From positions 2,763,001-2,827,000 of the forward strand of contig CP095414.1 of assembly GCA_029541985.1 (NCBI GenBank): 64,000 nt of DNA, read 5' to 3'. Of this stretch, positions 38,101 to 47,266 are shown piece after piece. The notes beneath the pieces are model-generated. The model made no database searches, was not told where the DNA came from, and was given only the letters and a program-made list of their open reading frames with translations. The DNA is from Bacteroidales bacterium F22. Lineage in GTDB: Bacteria > Bacteroidota > Bacteroidia > Bacteroidales > Bacteroidaceae. The position numbers and the translations under genes were made by a program. The first letter of the stretch is position 1, and each line of letters starts with the position of its first letter.

Positions 38101-39138
38101 ATGCTTAGTCAACTCATATCCTCCGAATCCATAAAATCAGTAAAATCCATCTTACGAGATGCGAAGAAAGTAGTCATCACCGCGCATATATCTCCCGATG
38201 GAGATGCCGTCGGTTCCGCTTTGGGACTGAGACTCTTCTTATCCCTCTTAGATATCCAAGCCACCGTTGTCTTTCCCAATTCGGCCCCTACGTTTTTAGA
38301 CTGGATGTCCGGAGCCAAAGAAGCCTATACCTACGATGAACAGCAAGCCGAAGTGGCCACGTTGTTCGAAGAAGCCGATGTCCTGTTCGCAGTAGATTAC
38401 AATGCCGCTAGTCGTATCGGTCCTTTGGCCGAACGCTTCATCGGTTCCTCTGCTAAGAAGATTCTCTTGGACCATCATCCGTATCCAGAAGACTTCTGTG
38501 ACGTCACGATGTCCCATCCCGAATTGAGTTCCACTGCCGAACTCCTCTTTCGCTTCATTACCCAAATGGGTTACTATCCCGAACTCACGACCGAAATCGC
38601 TTCCTGCATCTATACCGGTATGATGACCGATACTGGGAGTTTCACCTACAACAGTAACAGTCCCGAGATTTACTTCATCATCTCCCAACTATTATCGAAG
38701 GGGATCGATAAAGATGCCATTTACCGACGTGTGAACAACACCTATACCGAATCCCGCATGCGCTTGCAAGGATTGATGCTTCAAACCATGAAGACCTATC
38801 CTTCTAGCCACGCCACGCTCTTACTGTTGACCAAAGAACAGCAAGAGACCTACCACATGCAAAAAGGCGATAGCGAAGGCTTTGTCAATATGCCCCTCGC
38901 CATGAGTGGTATGAAGATGACTTGTCTGATGAAAGAAGGAGACGATGACCAGATAAAGATCTCCCTTCGTTCCGTAGGCGATATTCCTGTGAATGAGATT
39001 TCCTCTAAGTATTTCAATGGGGGAGGGCATAAAAATGCCGCCGGTGGTGAATATCGAGGTTCTTTAGAGTCATGTATCGAAAAATTCGAAGAAGCATTGC
39101 GAGAATATAAACCACTTTTAACCAGTAAGAAGGCGTGA
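38101..39138 (+). CDS. nrnA-like: DHH/DHHA1 phosphoesterase (NrnA-like)
   Basis: Probable oligoribonuclease / pAp phosphatase or cyclic dinucleotide-derived pNpN hydrolase. DHH-domain motifs 'HISPDGDAVGSALGL', 'FAVDYNAASRIG' and 'LLDHHPYPEDF', and the C-terminal DHHA1 'FNGGGHKNAAGGEYRG'. 345 residues, soluble. Bacteroidetes members of this family sit, as here, between comEC and a DUF4827 gene. The exact substrate cannot be read from sequence. Confidence 0.9.
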   Translation: MLSQLISSESIKSVKSILRDAKKVVITAHISPDGDAVGSALGLRLFLSLLDIQATVVFPNSAPTFLDWMSGAKEAYTYDEQQAEVATLFEEADVLFAVDYNAASRIGPLAERFIGSSAKKILLDHHPYPEDFCDVTMSHPELSSTAELLFRFITQMGYYPELTTEIASCIYTGMMTDTGSFTYNSNSPEIYFIISQLLSKGIDKDAIYRRVNNTYTESRMRLQGLMLQTMKTYPSSHATLLLLTKEQQETYHMQKGDSEGFVNMPLAMSGMKMTCLMKEGDDDQIKISLRSVGDIPVNEISSKYFNGGGHKNAAGGEYRGSLESCIEKFEEALREYKPLLTSKKA

Positions 39139-39154
39139 GCCAATATAAAATGAT

Positions 39155-39162
39155 TATTTTTG
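39155..39162 (+). promoter_or_regulatory. -7 box TATTTTTG of the DUF4827 gene
   Basis: TAnnTTTG match 30 bp before the ATG at 39193. Transcription would start downstream of an earlier in-frame start candidate near 39160, which supports the ATG at 39193. Confidence 0.55.
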
Positions 39163-39192
39163 TCTCCAGTAAATAAAAAGAAAGATTATAAA

Positions 39193-39867
39193 ATGAGAAA
39201 ATTACCCATTTATTTCCTAGCCATTTTTGTCGTGATGGCAGCCATCTCTAGTTGTAGCGATACTAAGACCTATGCTGATATGCTATCAGACCAAAGGAAC
39301 GAAATTGAGGATTTCATAGATTCTGCAAACATAAATGTGATATCTGCTTCTACCTTCAATACCATGCTTGATGATGAAGGGAAGATTCTCCCAGAGAAGG
39401 CCACTGAAATGGTTGAGAACAATGAATATGTTTTATTTTCTAACGGATTATACCTTCAGGTACTCGATGCTGGTTCTGGAGACACCATCAAGAGTAGGGA
39501 CAATGTCGTAGTGAGATATGTCGAATACAGTTTAGCTGCCAAAGACACTACCACGCTCAACGTATTTATTCCCGATTCAGACTTTTCTAATATGACTTCT
39601 TTGTACACCCTTCCAGATGTATTCAGTTATACCCAGACCATTGATTCCTATTCAGGTTCTGCTACCCAATTGGGAACCTTCACACAAGGAGTGATGTACA
39701 CTTACTATGGTACTTCAGTACCTGCAGCTTGGTTGTACGCAATCAACTATATCCGCAAAGGAGCACATATGCGCATGATTGTCCCTGCTGATTTAGGTAA
39801 TTCATCTGCCTCAAGTACTTATCTAATTCCGTACTTCTATGACATCTGGAAGATGACAGCGCAATAA
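39193..39867 (+). CDS. DUF4827 lipoprotein, FKBP-like
   Basis: Bacteroidetes lipoprotein of unknown function. Lipoprotein signal ending 'MAAISSCSD' (Cys near residue 19), then a helix 'MLSDQRNEIEDFIDS' and a C-terminal half resembling FKBP-type prolyl isomerases ('GDTIKSRDNVVVRYVEYSL', 'YIRKGAHMRMIVPADLG'), probably without an intact active site. The position directly before glmM is conserved in this group by recollection. Confidence 0.8.
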   Translation: MRKLPIYFLAIFVVMAAISSCSDTKTYADMLSDQRNEIEDFIDSANINVISASTFNTMLDDEGKILPEKATEMVENNEYVLFSNGLYLQVLDAGSGDTIKSRDNVVVRYVEYSLAAKDTTTLNVFIPDSDFSNMTSLYTLPDVFSYTQTIDSYSGSATQLGTFTQGVMYTYYGTSVPAAWLYAINYIRKGAHMRMIVPADLGNSSASSTYLIPYFYDIWKMTAQ

Positions 39868-39894
39868 TAACCTTAAAAATTAAAAGACAAGCTA

Positions 39895-41301
39895 ATGACA
39901 CTAATCAAGTCAATCTCTGGTATCCGCGGTACGATAGGCGGACCAGTAGGAGATGGATTAAATCCACTCGACATTGTTAAGTATACGTCAGCATATTCTA
40001 CCATGATGCGTTCGTATAGTGCAGGACTTTCTAATAAAATCGTCGTCGGAAGAGATGCACGTATTTCAGGTCCTATGGTAAAAAATATCGTTGTAGGTAC
40101 CCTCATGGGTATGGGTTGGGATGTAGTAGACATTGATTTTGCATCCACTCCTACGACTGAATTAGCCGTCATCATCGAAGGTGCAGCCGGTGGAATCATT
40201 CTTACTGCCTCGCACAATCCGAAACAATGGAACGCACTGAAACTCTTAAATAGCGATGGTGAATTTTTAGATGCCGCTCAAGGTGCCGAACTTCTCGAAA
40301 TCGCTCAAGATGAATCTTTCACCTATGCATCTGTAGATGCGTTGGGCAGTTATCGTCTAGACGACAGCTATGACCAGAAACATATCGAACGAGTACTTTC
40401 GTTAGACCTCGTTGACGTCGAAGCCATTCGTCAGGCGAACTTCAAAGTCGCCGTCGATTGCATCAATTCAGTAGGGGGGATAATCCTTCCTAAGCTATTT
40501 GAAGCCCTCGGTGTGAAGACAGTCAAAACCCTTTATGGTGAACCCACAGGAGATTTCCAACACAACCCAGAACCACTAGAGAAGAATCTAAGTGGCATCA
40601 TGTCATTGATGGCAGCTGGGAGTTATGATGTCGGTTTCGTAGTCGATCCCGATGTAGACCGTTTGGCGATGATTTCTGAAGACGGCACTATGTTCGGTGA
40701 AGAATACACCCTCGTAGCCGTAGCCGATTATGTATTGAGTCATACCCCAGGTGATACCGTGAGCAATATGAGTTCCACCCGTGCACTCCGTGACGTCACC
40801 GAGAAGCATGGCGGTCATTATACTGCCTCTGCTGTAGGAGAAGTAAATGTCGTAGCTCAGATCAAAGCTAGTGATGCCGTGATTGGTGGTGAAGGCAATG
40901 GCGGAGTAATCTATCCAGCTTGTCATAGTGGACGCGATGCCCTCGTAGGAATCGCCCTTTTCTTGAGTCATTTAGCTCATAAGAAACTCAAAGTAAGCGA
41001 GTTGCGTGCTACTTATCCAAACTATTTCATGGCCAAAAATCGTCTTGACTTGGCAGCAGGAACCGATGTAGATGGAGTCTTGAAGCAAATGAAAGCCCGT
41101 TTCGTGGCCAAACAAGCGACAGACAAATCCCTCAAGATAAATGATATCGATGGTGTCAAAGTAGACTTTGCCGATGCATGGGTCCATTTACGTAAGAGCA
41201 ATACCGAACCTATCATTCGAGTATATAGCGAGGCCGGAACGCCTGAGCAAGCTCAGCAGATAGGGGAAGAAGTGATGAATGAAATCAAGACTTTGTTATA
41301 A
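39895..41301 (+). CDS. glmM: phosphoglucosamine mutase / phosphohexomutase
   Basis: Alpha-D-phosphohexomutase, most likely glucosamine-6-P to glucosamine-1-P for UDP-GlcNAc synthesis. Start 'IKSISGIRGTIGG', phosphoserine loop 'LTASHNPKQWNALKLL' (S106), metal-binding 'VVDPDVDRLAM', sugar-binding 'GGEGNGGVIYP', and phosphate-binding 'RKSNTEPIIRVYSEA'. Length 468. The Gln-Trp-Asn after the active site is the phosphomannomutase/GlmM variation usual in Bacteroidetes, so phosphomannomutase activity is an alternative. Confidence 0.9.
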   Translation: MTLIKSISGIRGTIGGPVGDGLNPLDIVKYTSAYSTMMRSYSAGLSNKIVVGRDARISGPMVKNIVVGTLMGMGWDVVDIDFASTPTTELAVIIEGAAGGIILTASHNPKQWNALKLLNSDGEFLDAAQGAELLEIAQDESFTYASVDALGSYRLDDSYDQKHIERVLSLDLVDVEAIRQANFKVAVDCINSVGGIILPKLFEALGVKTVKTLYGEPTGDFQHNPEPLEKNLSGIMSLMAAGSYDVGFVVDPDVDRLAMISEDGTMFGEEYTLVAVADYVLSHTPGDTVSNMSSTRALRDVTEKHGGHYTASAVGEVNVVAQIKASDAVIGGEGNGGVIYPACHSGRDALVGIALFLSHLAHKKLKVSELRATYPNYFMAKNRLDLAAGTDVDGVLKQMKARFVAKQATDKSLKINDIDGVKVDFADAWVHLRKSNTEPIIRVYSEAGTPEQAQQIGEEVMNEIKTLL

Positions 41302-41314
41302 AGTCCACCTTATA

Positions 41315-41360
41315 GAATAAAAAAATCTCGAGAATGAACTTCTCGAGATTTTTTTTATTC
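41315..41360. terminator. bidirectional terminator between glmM and guaD
   Basis: GC core TCTCGAGA stem (41326-41333 with 41341-41348) extended by A-run/T-run pairing to about 41315 and 41360, with a 7 nt loop. Functions in both directions for the converging glmM and guaD genes. Confidence 0.9.
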
Positions 41361-41395
41361 TATTTATTCGTCGACCTCTTCTATTTGTCGACTTC

Positions 41396-41869
41396 TTAGT
41401 AATCGATTCTATCTGTTTTGTTTTCCCAATCCTTGAAAGACTGTATCGCCTCTTTATCAAGAAGAATCTCACTCGGTAACTTGCGTTTGGTTGGGTCCAA
41501 TTGGATCTCCTCATAGATGAAACTATCATCGAATCCGATTCGCTTAGCATCCGCTTTAGAATTGCCATAATACAACTTATCCAATCGAGCCCAATAGATA
41601 GCTCCCAAGCACATAGGGCAAGGTTCACAACTACTGTAAATGCTATATCCCTGTAGATTAAATGTCTTCAATTTAGCCGTTGCTGCTCTGATAGCACTTA
41701 CTTCAGCATGAGCTGTAGGATCATTAGAATCCGTCACTCTATTAACTCCTGTTGCCACGATATTACCTTCCTTGTCAGCTATAACAGCTCCAAATGGGCC
41801 TCCACCATTAGCTACATTTTCCGAAGCCAATCGGATAGCCTCTCGCATTAAATTTTCTTTAGTCATCAT
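41396..41869 (-). CDS. guaD: guanine deaminase (cytidine deaminase fold)
   Basis: Zinc-dependent deaminase; closest recollected match is B. subtilis GuaD, which converts guanine to xanthine. Zinc motifs 'DPTAHAEVSAIRAA' (His and catalytic Glu) and 'SCEPCPMCLGAIYWAR' (two Cys), plus the GuaD-like 'GFDDSFIYEEI' and C-terminal aromatic 'IDY'. 157 residues. Two adjacent ATGs (41869 and 41866) are possible starts. It has its own consensus promoter and is monocistronic. tRNA adenosine deaminase is the alternative, but GFDDSFIY favours GuaD. Confidence 0.88.
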   Translation of the reverse strand: MMTKENLMREAIRLASENVANGGGPFGAVIADKEGNIVATGVNRVTDSNDPTAHAEVSAIRAATAKLKTFNLQGYSIYSSCEPCPMCLGAIYWARLDKLYYGNSKADAKRIGFDDSFIYEEIQLDPTKRKLPSEILLDKEAIQSFKDWENKTDRIDY

Positions 41870-41937
41870 ATTCTTTTAGGTCTATTCATGTAAACAATCA
41901 TTGCTAAATCCTCAATAAGCATTATAGCAAAAGCCCA

Positions 41938-41968
41938 CAAAGATAGCTATTTTATAAATAAATACAAA
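41938..41968 (-). promoter_or_regulatory. consensus promoter of guaD
   Basis: On the minus strand TTTG (41968-41965), 19 bp spacer, TATCTTTG (41945-41938). Exact fit to the Bacteroidetes consensus; predicted leader about 60-65 nt, in which no riboswitch-like fold was recognised. Confidence 0.78.
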
Positions 41969-42009
41969 CTAAAGGGCATCTGATTATGAAATTTTCACTT
42001 CTCGTCAGG

Positions 42010-43005
42010 TTAATATTTTCCAAGAATACGATCCATCACCCAATTGGTAATCGTCGCACTTTCTCCAGTACACGTACAATCCTCGATTCCCAATAGCGCA
42101 TTGGTCACGTTCTGAATAAGCGGTTGCTGTACATATTCTGGGTTCACGATACGTATTTCCCTACGTCCATGCTCATCATGCAATGCAATGGGTTGATACG
42201 TAAATACCGAGAAGCAAATCGTTCCCTTATCTCCAATGAGTTCGATGCGATCCTCCTCTGCAGCCTCGTGCGCTACGAAACACCATGAGCCCGAGCCCAC
42301 TAATCCATTTTCAAACATGAAACTAGCACTAAGTGTATCCTCTGCCTCATACATATGTGATAGGTTACTACAATAGCCTTTCGCCTCTAAGATACAGCCC
42401 AAGATATTCTGTACCATATCCAACTGATGCGGTGCCAAGTCATAGAAATACCCCCCACCTGATATAGCAGGTCTGAGTCTCCAAGGCAGATTCACTTGTT
42501 GATAATCCATCGCTCGTGGAGTCTGTGCAAATCGGATTTGAACATTACACACCTGTCCGATAGCTTTTGCCTGAACCAATTCCCTGACCTTCTGGAAATA
42601 CGGAAGATACCTTCTGTAATACGCGACATAGACCGGTACTCCCGTCTCTTTGCTCACTCGATTGATTCTGCAACACTCCTCATAGGTGACCGCCATAGGC
42701 TTCTCCACATACACCGGTTTGCCCGCCTTCATTGCCATGATTGCATACGTCGCATGAGAAGACGGAGGTGTCGCGATATACACAGCATCCACATCCGGGT
42801 TTTCGATTAACTCCAACGCATCATCATAATAATACTTGATTCCCTTCTGTTTGGCATACGCTTTCGCTTTGTCCAGTGAGCGACTCATTACCGCCACCAC
42901 CTTTGCATTAGGCGTTGCCTTAAAGGCAGGATGCGTTTTCAGTTTGACGGCTTCACCGCAACCAATAAATCCCCATCTAATCACACTTTTATCCATTTTC
43001 TTCAT
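42010..43005 (-). CDS. Gfo/Idh/MocA-family oxidoreductase
   Basis: NAD(P)-dependent oxidoreductase, probably acting on a sugar or related polyol. N-terminal Rossmann motif 'RWGFIGCGEAVKLK', then 'VYIATPPSSHATYA', the catalytic-lysine motif 'YVEKPMAVTYEE', and a C-terminal alpha/beta domain with 'GGGYFYDLAPHQLDM'. 331 residues, no signal peptide, so cytoplasmic (unlike the Tat-exported members). It is the last of three closely spaced genes with the binding protein and porin; the substrate is unknown. Confidence 0.88.
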   Translation of the reverse strand: MKKMDKSVIRWGFIGCGEAVKLKTHPAFKATPNAKVVAVMSRSLDKAKAYAKQKGIKYYYDDALELIENPDVDAVYIATPPSSHATYAIMAMKAGKPVYVEKPMAVTYEECCRINRVSKETGVPVYVAYYRRYLPYFQKVRELVQAKAIGQVCNVQIRFAQTPRAMDYQQVNLPWRLRPAISGGGYFYDLAPHQLDMVQNILGCILEAKGYCSNLSHMYEAEDTLSASFMFENGLVGSGSWCFVAHEAAEEDRIELIGDKGTICFSVFTYQPIALHDEHGRREIRIVNPEYVQQPLIQNVTNALLGIEDCTCTGESATITNWVMDRILGKY

Positions 43006-43012
43006 AACTAAA

Positions 43013-43933
43013 TTAATTCTCCTTTTCCAAGTGATATTTTTTATAGAGCGCTTTATACTCTTTAGACTGCAATTCCACGGCCAACCACTGATTAATCACG
43101 TTCAGCAATAAGCTATCCCTAGTAGGGATGCCCCATGCGTACAACTGGGTAAAACTAATCGGTTTATTCGAATCCAGTTGAGGCAAAGAATCAATCACAG
43201 CCATGGCTATATTTTCGGGCGCCACGGTATAATCGATTTCGTGATGAGCCACCATCTGCATGAGTTGTTCCGGTCCATAATTCTTGATGACATCCACGTA
43301 AATCGGTTCCCCGATTTCCTCCGCCAGATGTTTTATTCTCGATATTGCTGCTGAGTCATTTGCCACCGTGACATGGCGTCCCCCCAGTTGATATAAATTT
43401 TTGATATATGGCGACACCCTGCCCAGTTCGATATCCTGTTGTGTAGCCGATGGATCCCTTTTTCGCTGAATAAGCAATTGGCGCATCCGAATCAGCGGAA
43501 TGGTAAAGAGCAGCGAATCGTTCATCTGTTCAGTAGCCGCAATAGGGCCAATAATCAGGTCATACTTGCCCTCCAATAAATCTTTAATCTGCTTCTCCTT
43601 ATTCATCTCCGGAGTGATCACCACCTGCAAGTCATATTCCTTAGCGAAGGCATGAATCATCTCATATTGGAATCCCTTGACCGTATCCCCCTCGACGAAA
43701 TAATCCGTATGATTGTAACTACACACCGCCCTCAAGGTATCCTGTTCTAAGATATCATTCCAAGTACGAGGAAACAAATGACTAGCCCTCCATTCCTTAG
43801 ACTCCCGTTGACGTTTCAGTTGTTTGTTATGGATAGCATCCGCCACGATCCATATGCAGACCACGCCTAAGAGCACCAGAACAAATGTCCTGATTAGTTT
43901 CTTTTGTTGGAGTGTAGGTCTTTTAAGTATCAT
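43013..43933 (-). CDS. membrane-anchored periplasmic solute-binding protein (SBP family 3)
   Basis: Extracellular solute-binding domain of the amino-acid/MltF type on a single N-terminal membrane helix (about residues 12-33). The domain runs from 'DTLRAVCSYNHTDYFVEGD' through 'GFQYEMIHAFAKEYDL' and 'LIIGPIAATEQMNDSLLFT' to 'YKALYKKYHLEKEN'. There is no lytic transglycosylase domain (unlike MltF) and no ABC permease nearby. Seven bp before the oxidoreductase gene and 30 bp after the porin gene. Confidence 0.82.
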   Translation of the reverse strand: MILKRPTLQQKKLIRTFVLVLLGVVCIWIVADAIHNKQLKRQRESKEWRASHLFPRTWNDILEQDTLRAVCSYNHTDYFVEGDTVKGFQYEMIHAFAKEYDLQVVITPEMNKEKQIKDLLEGKYDLIIGPIAATEQMNDSLLFTIPLIRMRQLLIQRKRDPSATQQDIELGRVSPYIKNLYQLGGRHVTVANDSAAISRIKHLAEEIGEPIYVDVIKNYGPEQLMQMVAHHEIDYTVAPENIAMAVIDSLPQLDSNKPISFTQLYAWGIPTRDSLLLNVINQWLAVELQSKEYKALYKKYHLEKEN

Positions 43934-43963
43934 AGTAATTATCGGTTAACAAATACAGGAAAC

Positions 43964-46186
43964 TTAATCGTAGAAATTCCATGAGAGTCCAAATTTAAAC
44001 AACATCTGGTTAGTCGGGTAGTGCGGTGTCAAGAAATACTCCCCATTGCTCTGGTTTATGTGGTAAAACATTGCAAATATCCTCACCGTCTTGAGATTCA
44101 TATTTGCATATAAGTTGATAAAAGGATAGCCACCGACTTCCACCTTATCCATATCACTTTGCAAGGCGAAATTCCCGATTCCCGGGATATACGCCGGTGC
44201 ATAATACTTCGAGAAATACCGTACGTCGACCCCCAATTCAAAATCGAGTACCTTCTTGAACAACTTCGTTCTGAGATAGAAATTGTGATACAAATTCAAG
44301 TCCGGTACTGGTAAGATATCCTGCTGACTACTCTTCTGATACGTCACCTCATTGTCCAGATGGAAAATCCCAAATTGAAAATTCTGTTCAAAGGTAGCCT
44401 GAGCGATTTGTAAATCCCCCGTGTACTGAGCCGGCATGCCATCCGCAGCGAAATACGTATAATTCTTGATATTTTCAACACCCGCACTCAGATGTGTTCC
44501 CAATCTCGTCGAAAGCAATTCGCCTTTGATTTTCGAGGTAAACACCTTATCCAAGTCCTCATTGTCCCACCAGAAATGCGTGCCATGATAATGACGCATC
44601 GTGAAAGGCGCCAACTCATTCTTCACTTCTGCATGCGCCTTTAAAGTCAAGGTATCCCCCCATAGTGGTAGATTCACGTCCGCGTCGCCAGTGACATTAA
44701 ACTGTCCCAAAGCATCCTGAGCAGCACCCACTTCTCCGCGTACGGTATAATGAAGAATAGTCCCTTGAGACTTTCTCAATTCCCCTCCAACGAACACCTC
44801 CTGTTGGTCATACTCATCCCGCACATTCTCTGTGGTACTCATCATGGAATACCGATTAAGCTTATGTGTGACATATGCTGACAAACCCGCTTTGGCATAC
44901 TTATTAAATCCCTCCATGAGGTTGATGCCAAAGGTATTTCTGATTAGCATAGCCGTCATTCGGTCATTGCTCAATGACTGATAATCCACATATGTATTGT
45001 CATATTGATCCGCATCCTCATTGGTCGAGATGAATCGATGGATATCGCCTCTCACTTCTGCAGTATGGATGAAACTCGTCACCGGGACATACACCGACTT
45101 GAATAACGGTTTCGAGCCATCAATCGAGTCCCCCATCATCGAAGGGTCGAGCGGTTCTTTCGCATCCTCTCTCTTATCTGACCGATTTCGGTCAGTCGGT
45201 TTTTCCCCCGACTCCTTCAACTTCAGTTCTTCTTGTTTTCTAGCCTCCTCTTCAGCCGCCCTTCTAAACTTCTCCGTCTCCAAAGCCTCCTCATACTCCT
45301 TACTTCCCTTCTTGAGCAACACCCGTTTGGTAAATCCCAAATTGTATCGATGAGTCAGAAACGCCGTCGTCGCATGATTATAATTCCAGGTATCACTCAT
45401 GTTCGTCGGTATGTTCATGGTTTCGTAACTCGCTTTACCCTCCGACATCTCCTGAGGGTCAGTGATATAACGGTCATCTTCGATACCCCCATTTTCATTC
45501 ACCTTGATATCATCATCAGTAAGGATGAAGTGCAATTGATACCGCTCCCCTGTATAACTCGCAAAAGCAGTCGCATTGATTTCTTTCGTTGCCTGATTAG
45601 CATAATACCCCCGTCCGAAGAGATAATTGAAACGCAAACCAAAAGCCAAATCCTTCGTCGCATTGACTGAGAAATACGCTTTGAAATTCTCTTCCCCATT
45701 GACCTTATCCCCTGCCTTGTAATACGTCAAATTAGAATAAGGAATATTACTATTCGTCATAGGAATCTCCCATGGCTGTCTAAGATAAAACGAATACGGT
45801 TGGAGAAACAACAATTGATCATTCGATGTGCGGTCCATCACGATACGATTAATCCTCGGCGACCCCACATTGCCCAAGTAATTATAATGGCCCCGTAATC
45901 CATCCGTGTAGTTCGAATTTTGAAATTGGTGAAGCAATGTATCCACCGGTTGACTCACGATATTTCCCAGAGTAGGGGTCACCACCCACTGATACAATCG
46001 TGGTGCTGGTGTCTTAATCTCCACATTCGTAGAATCCTTATTGACCCGCATATTAGGATCCACCTGATAGCCATCACGTTCCAATTGATTCTGGTTATTT
46101 ATATCTTGAGCATGCAACGCTGAAGTCAGCGGTACAAAAAACAGGAGGAAAGCTATCACCCATCCAGTAGATCTATATCTAGTCAT
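43964..46186 (-). CDS. putative outer-membrane porin (Bacteroidetes family)
   Basis: Predicted outer-membrane beta barrel. The ATG at 46186 gives a signal peptide (hydrophobic VIAFLLFFVPLTSALHAQD); the longer frame upstream lacks one. Alternating aromatic/polar strands run to a C-terminal 'LFKFGLSWNFYD' strand ending in an aromatic, typical of BAM substrates. A Lys/Glu-rich linker (around residues 315-370, 'EEEARKQEELKLKESG') interrupts the barrel region. First gene of a three-gene unit. Transported solute unknown. Confidence 0.82.
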   Translation of the reverse strand: MTRYRSTGWVIAFLLFFVPLTSALHAQDINNQNQLERDGYQVDPNMRVNKDSTNVEIKTPAPRLYQWVVTPTLGNIVSQPVDTLLHQFQNSNYTDGLRGHYNYLGNVGSPRINRIVMDRTSNDQLLFLQPYSFYLRQPWEIPMTNSNIPYSNLTYYKAGDKVNGEENFKAYFSVNATKDLAFGLRFNYLFGRGYYANQATKEINATAFASYTGERYQLHFILTDDDIKVNENGGIEDDRYITDPQEMSEGKASYETMNIPTNMSDTWNYNHATTAFLTHRYNLGFTKRVLLKKGSKEYEEALETEKFRRAAEEEARKQEELKLKESGEKPTDRNRSDKREDAKEPLDPSMMGDSIDGSKPLFKSVYVPVTSFIHTAEVRGDIHRFISTNEDADQYDNTYVDYQSLSNDRMTAMLIRNTFGINLMEGFNKYAKAGLSAYVTHKLNRYSMMSTTENVRDEYDQQEVFVGGELRKSQGTILHYTVRGEVGAAQDALGQFNVTGDADVNLPLWGDTLTLKAHAEVKNELAPFTMRHYHGTHFWWDNEDLDKVFTSKIKGELLSTRLGTHLSAGVENIKNYTYFAADGMPAQYTGDLQIAQATFEQNFQFGIFHLDNEVTYQKSSQQDILPVPDLNLYHNFYLRTKLFKKVLDFELGVDVRYFSKYYAPAYIPGIGNFALQSDMDKVEVGGYPFINLYANMNLKTVRIFAMFYHINQSNGEYFLTPHYPTNQMLFKFGLSWNFYD

Positions 46187-46933
46187 TTCTGTCAATGTTT
46201 CGTTTGTAAATTCAATGCCCCCATATGAAAAGGAACATAAGGTACATAATACCTGCAAAGATAATAAAAGGCGACGATAATATATCTATAAAAAAGCAAA
46301 ACTCTCACATATAAGGGCACAGACCCCAGCAAAAGCCACATATCCTGTCCTTTTTTCGCGCACGACGTCAGTTCGCTCGTTTTGCAGGTGTCACATTTTA
46401 CCCCTCTGAGAAGCGAAGTGTTATTTCTTAACATAACCCCCATAGGAATCCCCCAGTAAGCACCCACCTGTACCAAAGTAACCACGGGTATTCAATTTTG
46501 TGAACACGAAGTGTTAGCAGAGTAGCACTTCGTGGTTACTCATTCATCCCCTCGGAAAATGCTTTTTTGAGTTGTTCAACAATCAGAAAAGGCATTTCCA
46601 GCTATTTCTCGTACTTGAAAAGGGTGCTAGATACTTCTGCTACTCTGAAATGGCCTTTTTGAGAGGTTGGATTTTTCACTATTGTGAAATTTTTTGGGGG
46701 GAGGAGAGAGGTGGAAGGGAAAAGTGCAATGTATGTTCACAATAATTCTCAAATACTTACTTTTATTCTATTTTGATTAGGATTTTCAAATACTAATGGC
46801 TAATTTTGATACGTTTTTATTAAACCTAGTGGAATTCCTTTTTTTATTCCACAAACTTTGTATTAGCTATTTTGAAAAAATTAAGAAGATGATTTTAGTA
46901 ATTAAAAAGTAATGAAGATTATTAGTAAATTGT
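46187..46933. other. 747 bp intergenic region at the core/island boundary
   Basis: No gene recognised. A TATCTTTG box reads toward the porin gene (46263-46256, minus strand). Between 46477 and 46663 lie several inverted and direct repeats (separate entry). Base composition becomes clearly AT-richer after about 46740, marking the start of the accessory region. A TAATTTTG box at 46801-46808 reads toward the MazG-like gene but with no well-placed -33. Confidence 0.6.
46477..46663. repeat. cluster of inverted and direct repeats
   Basis: AGTAACCACG (46477-46486) is the inverse of CGTGGTTACT (46531-46540), and CACGAAGTG (46505-46513) is the inverse of CACTTCGTG (46526-46534); the right arms overlap, so the two hairpins exclude each other. 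CAGAGTAGCA near 46518 recurs inverted near 46638. A ~20 bp motif GGAAATGCCTTTTTGAG-like occurs three times in degenerate form (about 46554, 46584 inverted, 46646). Possibly decayed dispersed repeats or an integration junction. Confidence 0.6.
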
Positions 46934-47266
46934 ATGGATTCAGAAATTAATAAATTAACCAAAGCAGTAAAGCAATTTACCGAGGAAAGAGATTGGGATC
47001 AATTTCACAATGGTAAAGATTTAGCTCTAGCTCTTTCAATTGAAGCTGCTGAGTTAAATGAAGCATTCTTGTGGAAAAAAGCAGAGGATGTACAAAAGGA
47101 AAAAATAGTAGAAGAACTTGCTGATATATTTAATTATGCCTTGTTATTAGCGGATAAATACGAATTGAATGTGACAGACATCGTTCTTTCTAAGATGGCT
47201 AAAAATGCAGAAAAATATCCAATCAGCAAAAGCAAAGGAAATGCTAAGAAGTATACTGAATTATGA
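46934..47266 (+). CDS. MazG-like nucleotide pyrophosphohydrolase
   Basis: All-alpha NTP pyrophosphatase of the MazG/dCTPase type, hydrolysing (d)NTPs to monophosphates. The metal-binding ExxE...ExxD helices are visible as 'SIEAAELNEAFLW' and 'VEELADIFNYALLLADKY'. 110 residues, single domain. Its TGA overlaps the ATG of the next gene by 4 nt (ATGA), so the two proteins are translationally coupled and probably work together. MazG-like enzymes in such islands are thought to alter nucleotide pools during phage infection; the role here is inferred. Confidence 0.88.
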   Translation: MDSEINKLTKAVKQFTEERDWDQFHNGKDLALALSIEAAELNEAFLWKKAEDVQKEKIVEELADIFNYALLLADKYELNVTDIVLSKMAKNAEKYPISKSKGNAKKYTEL

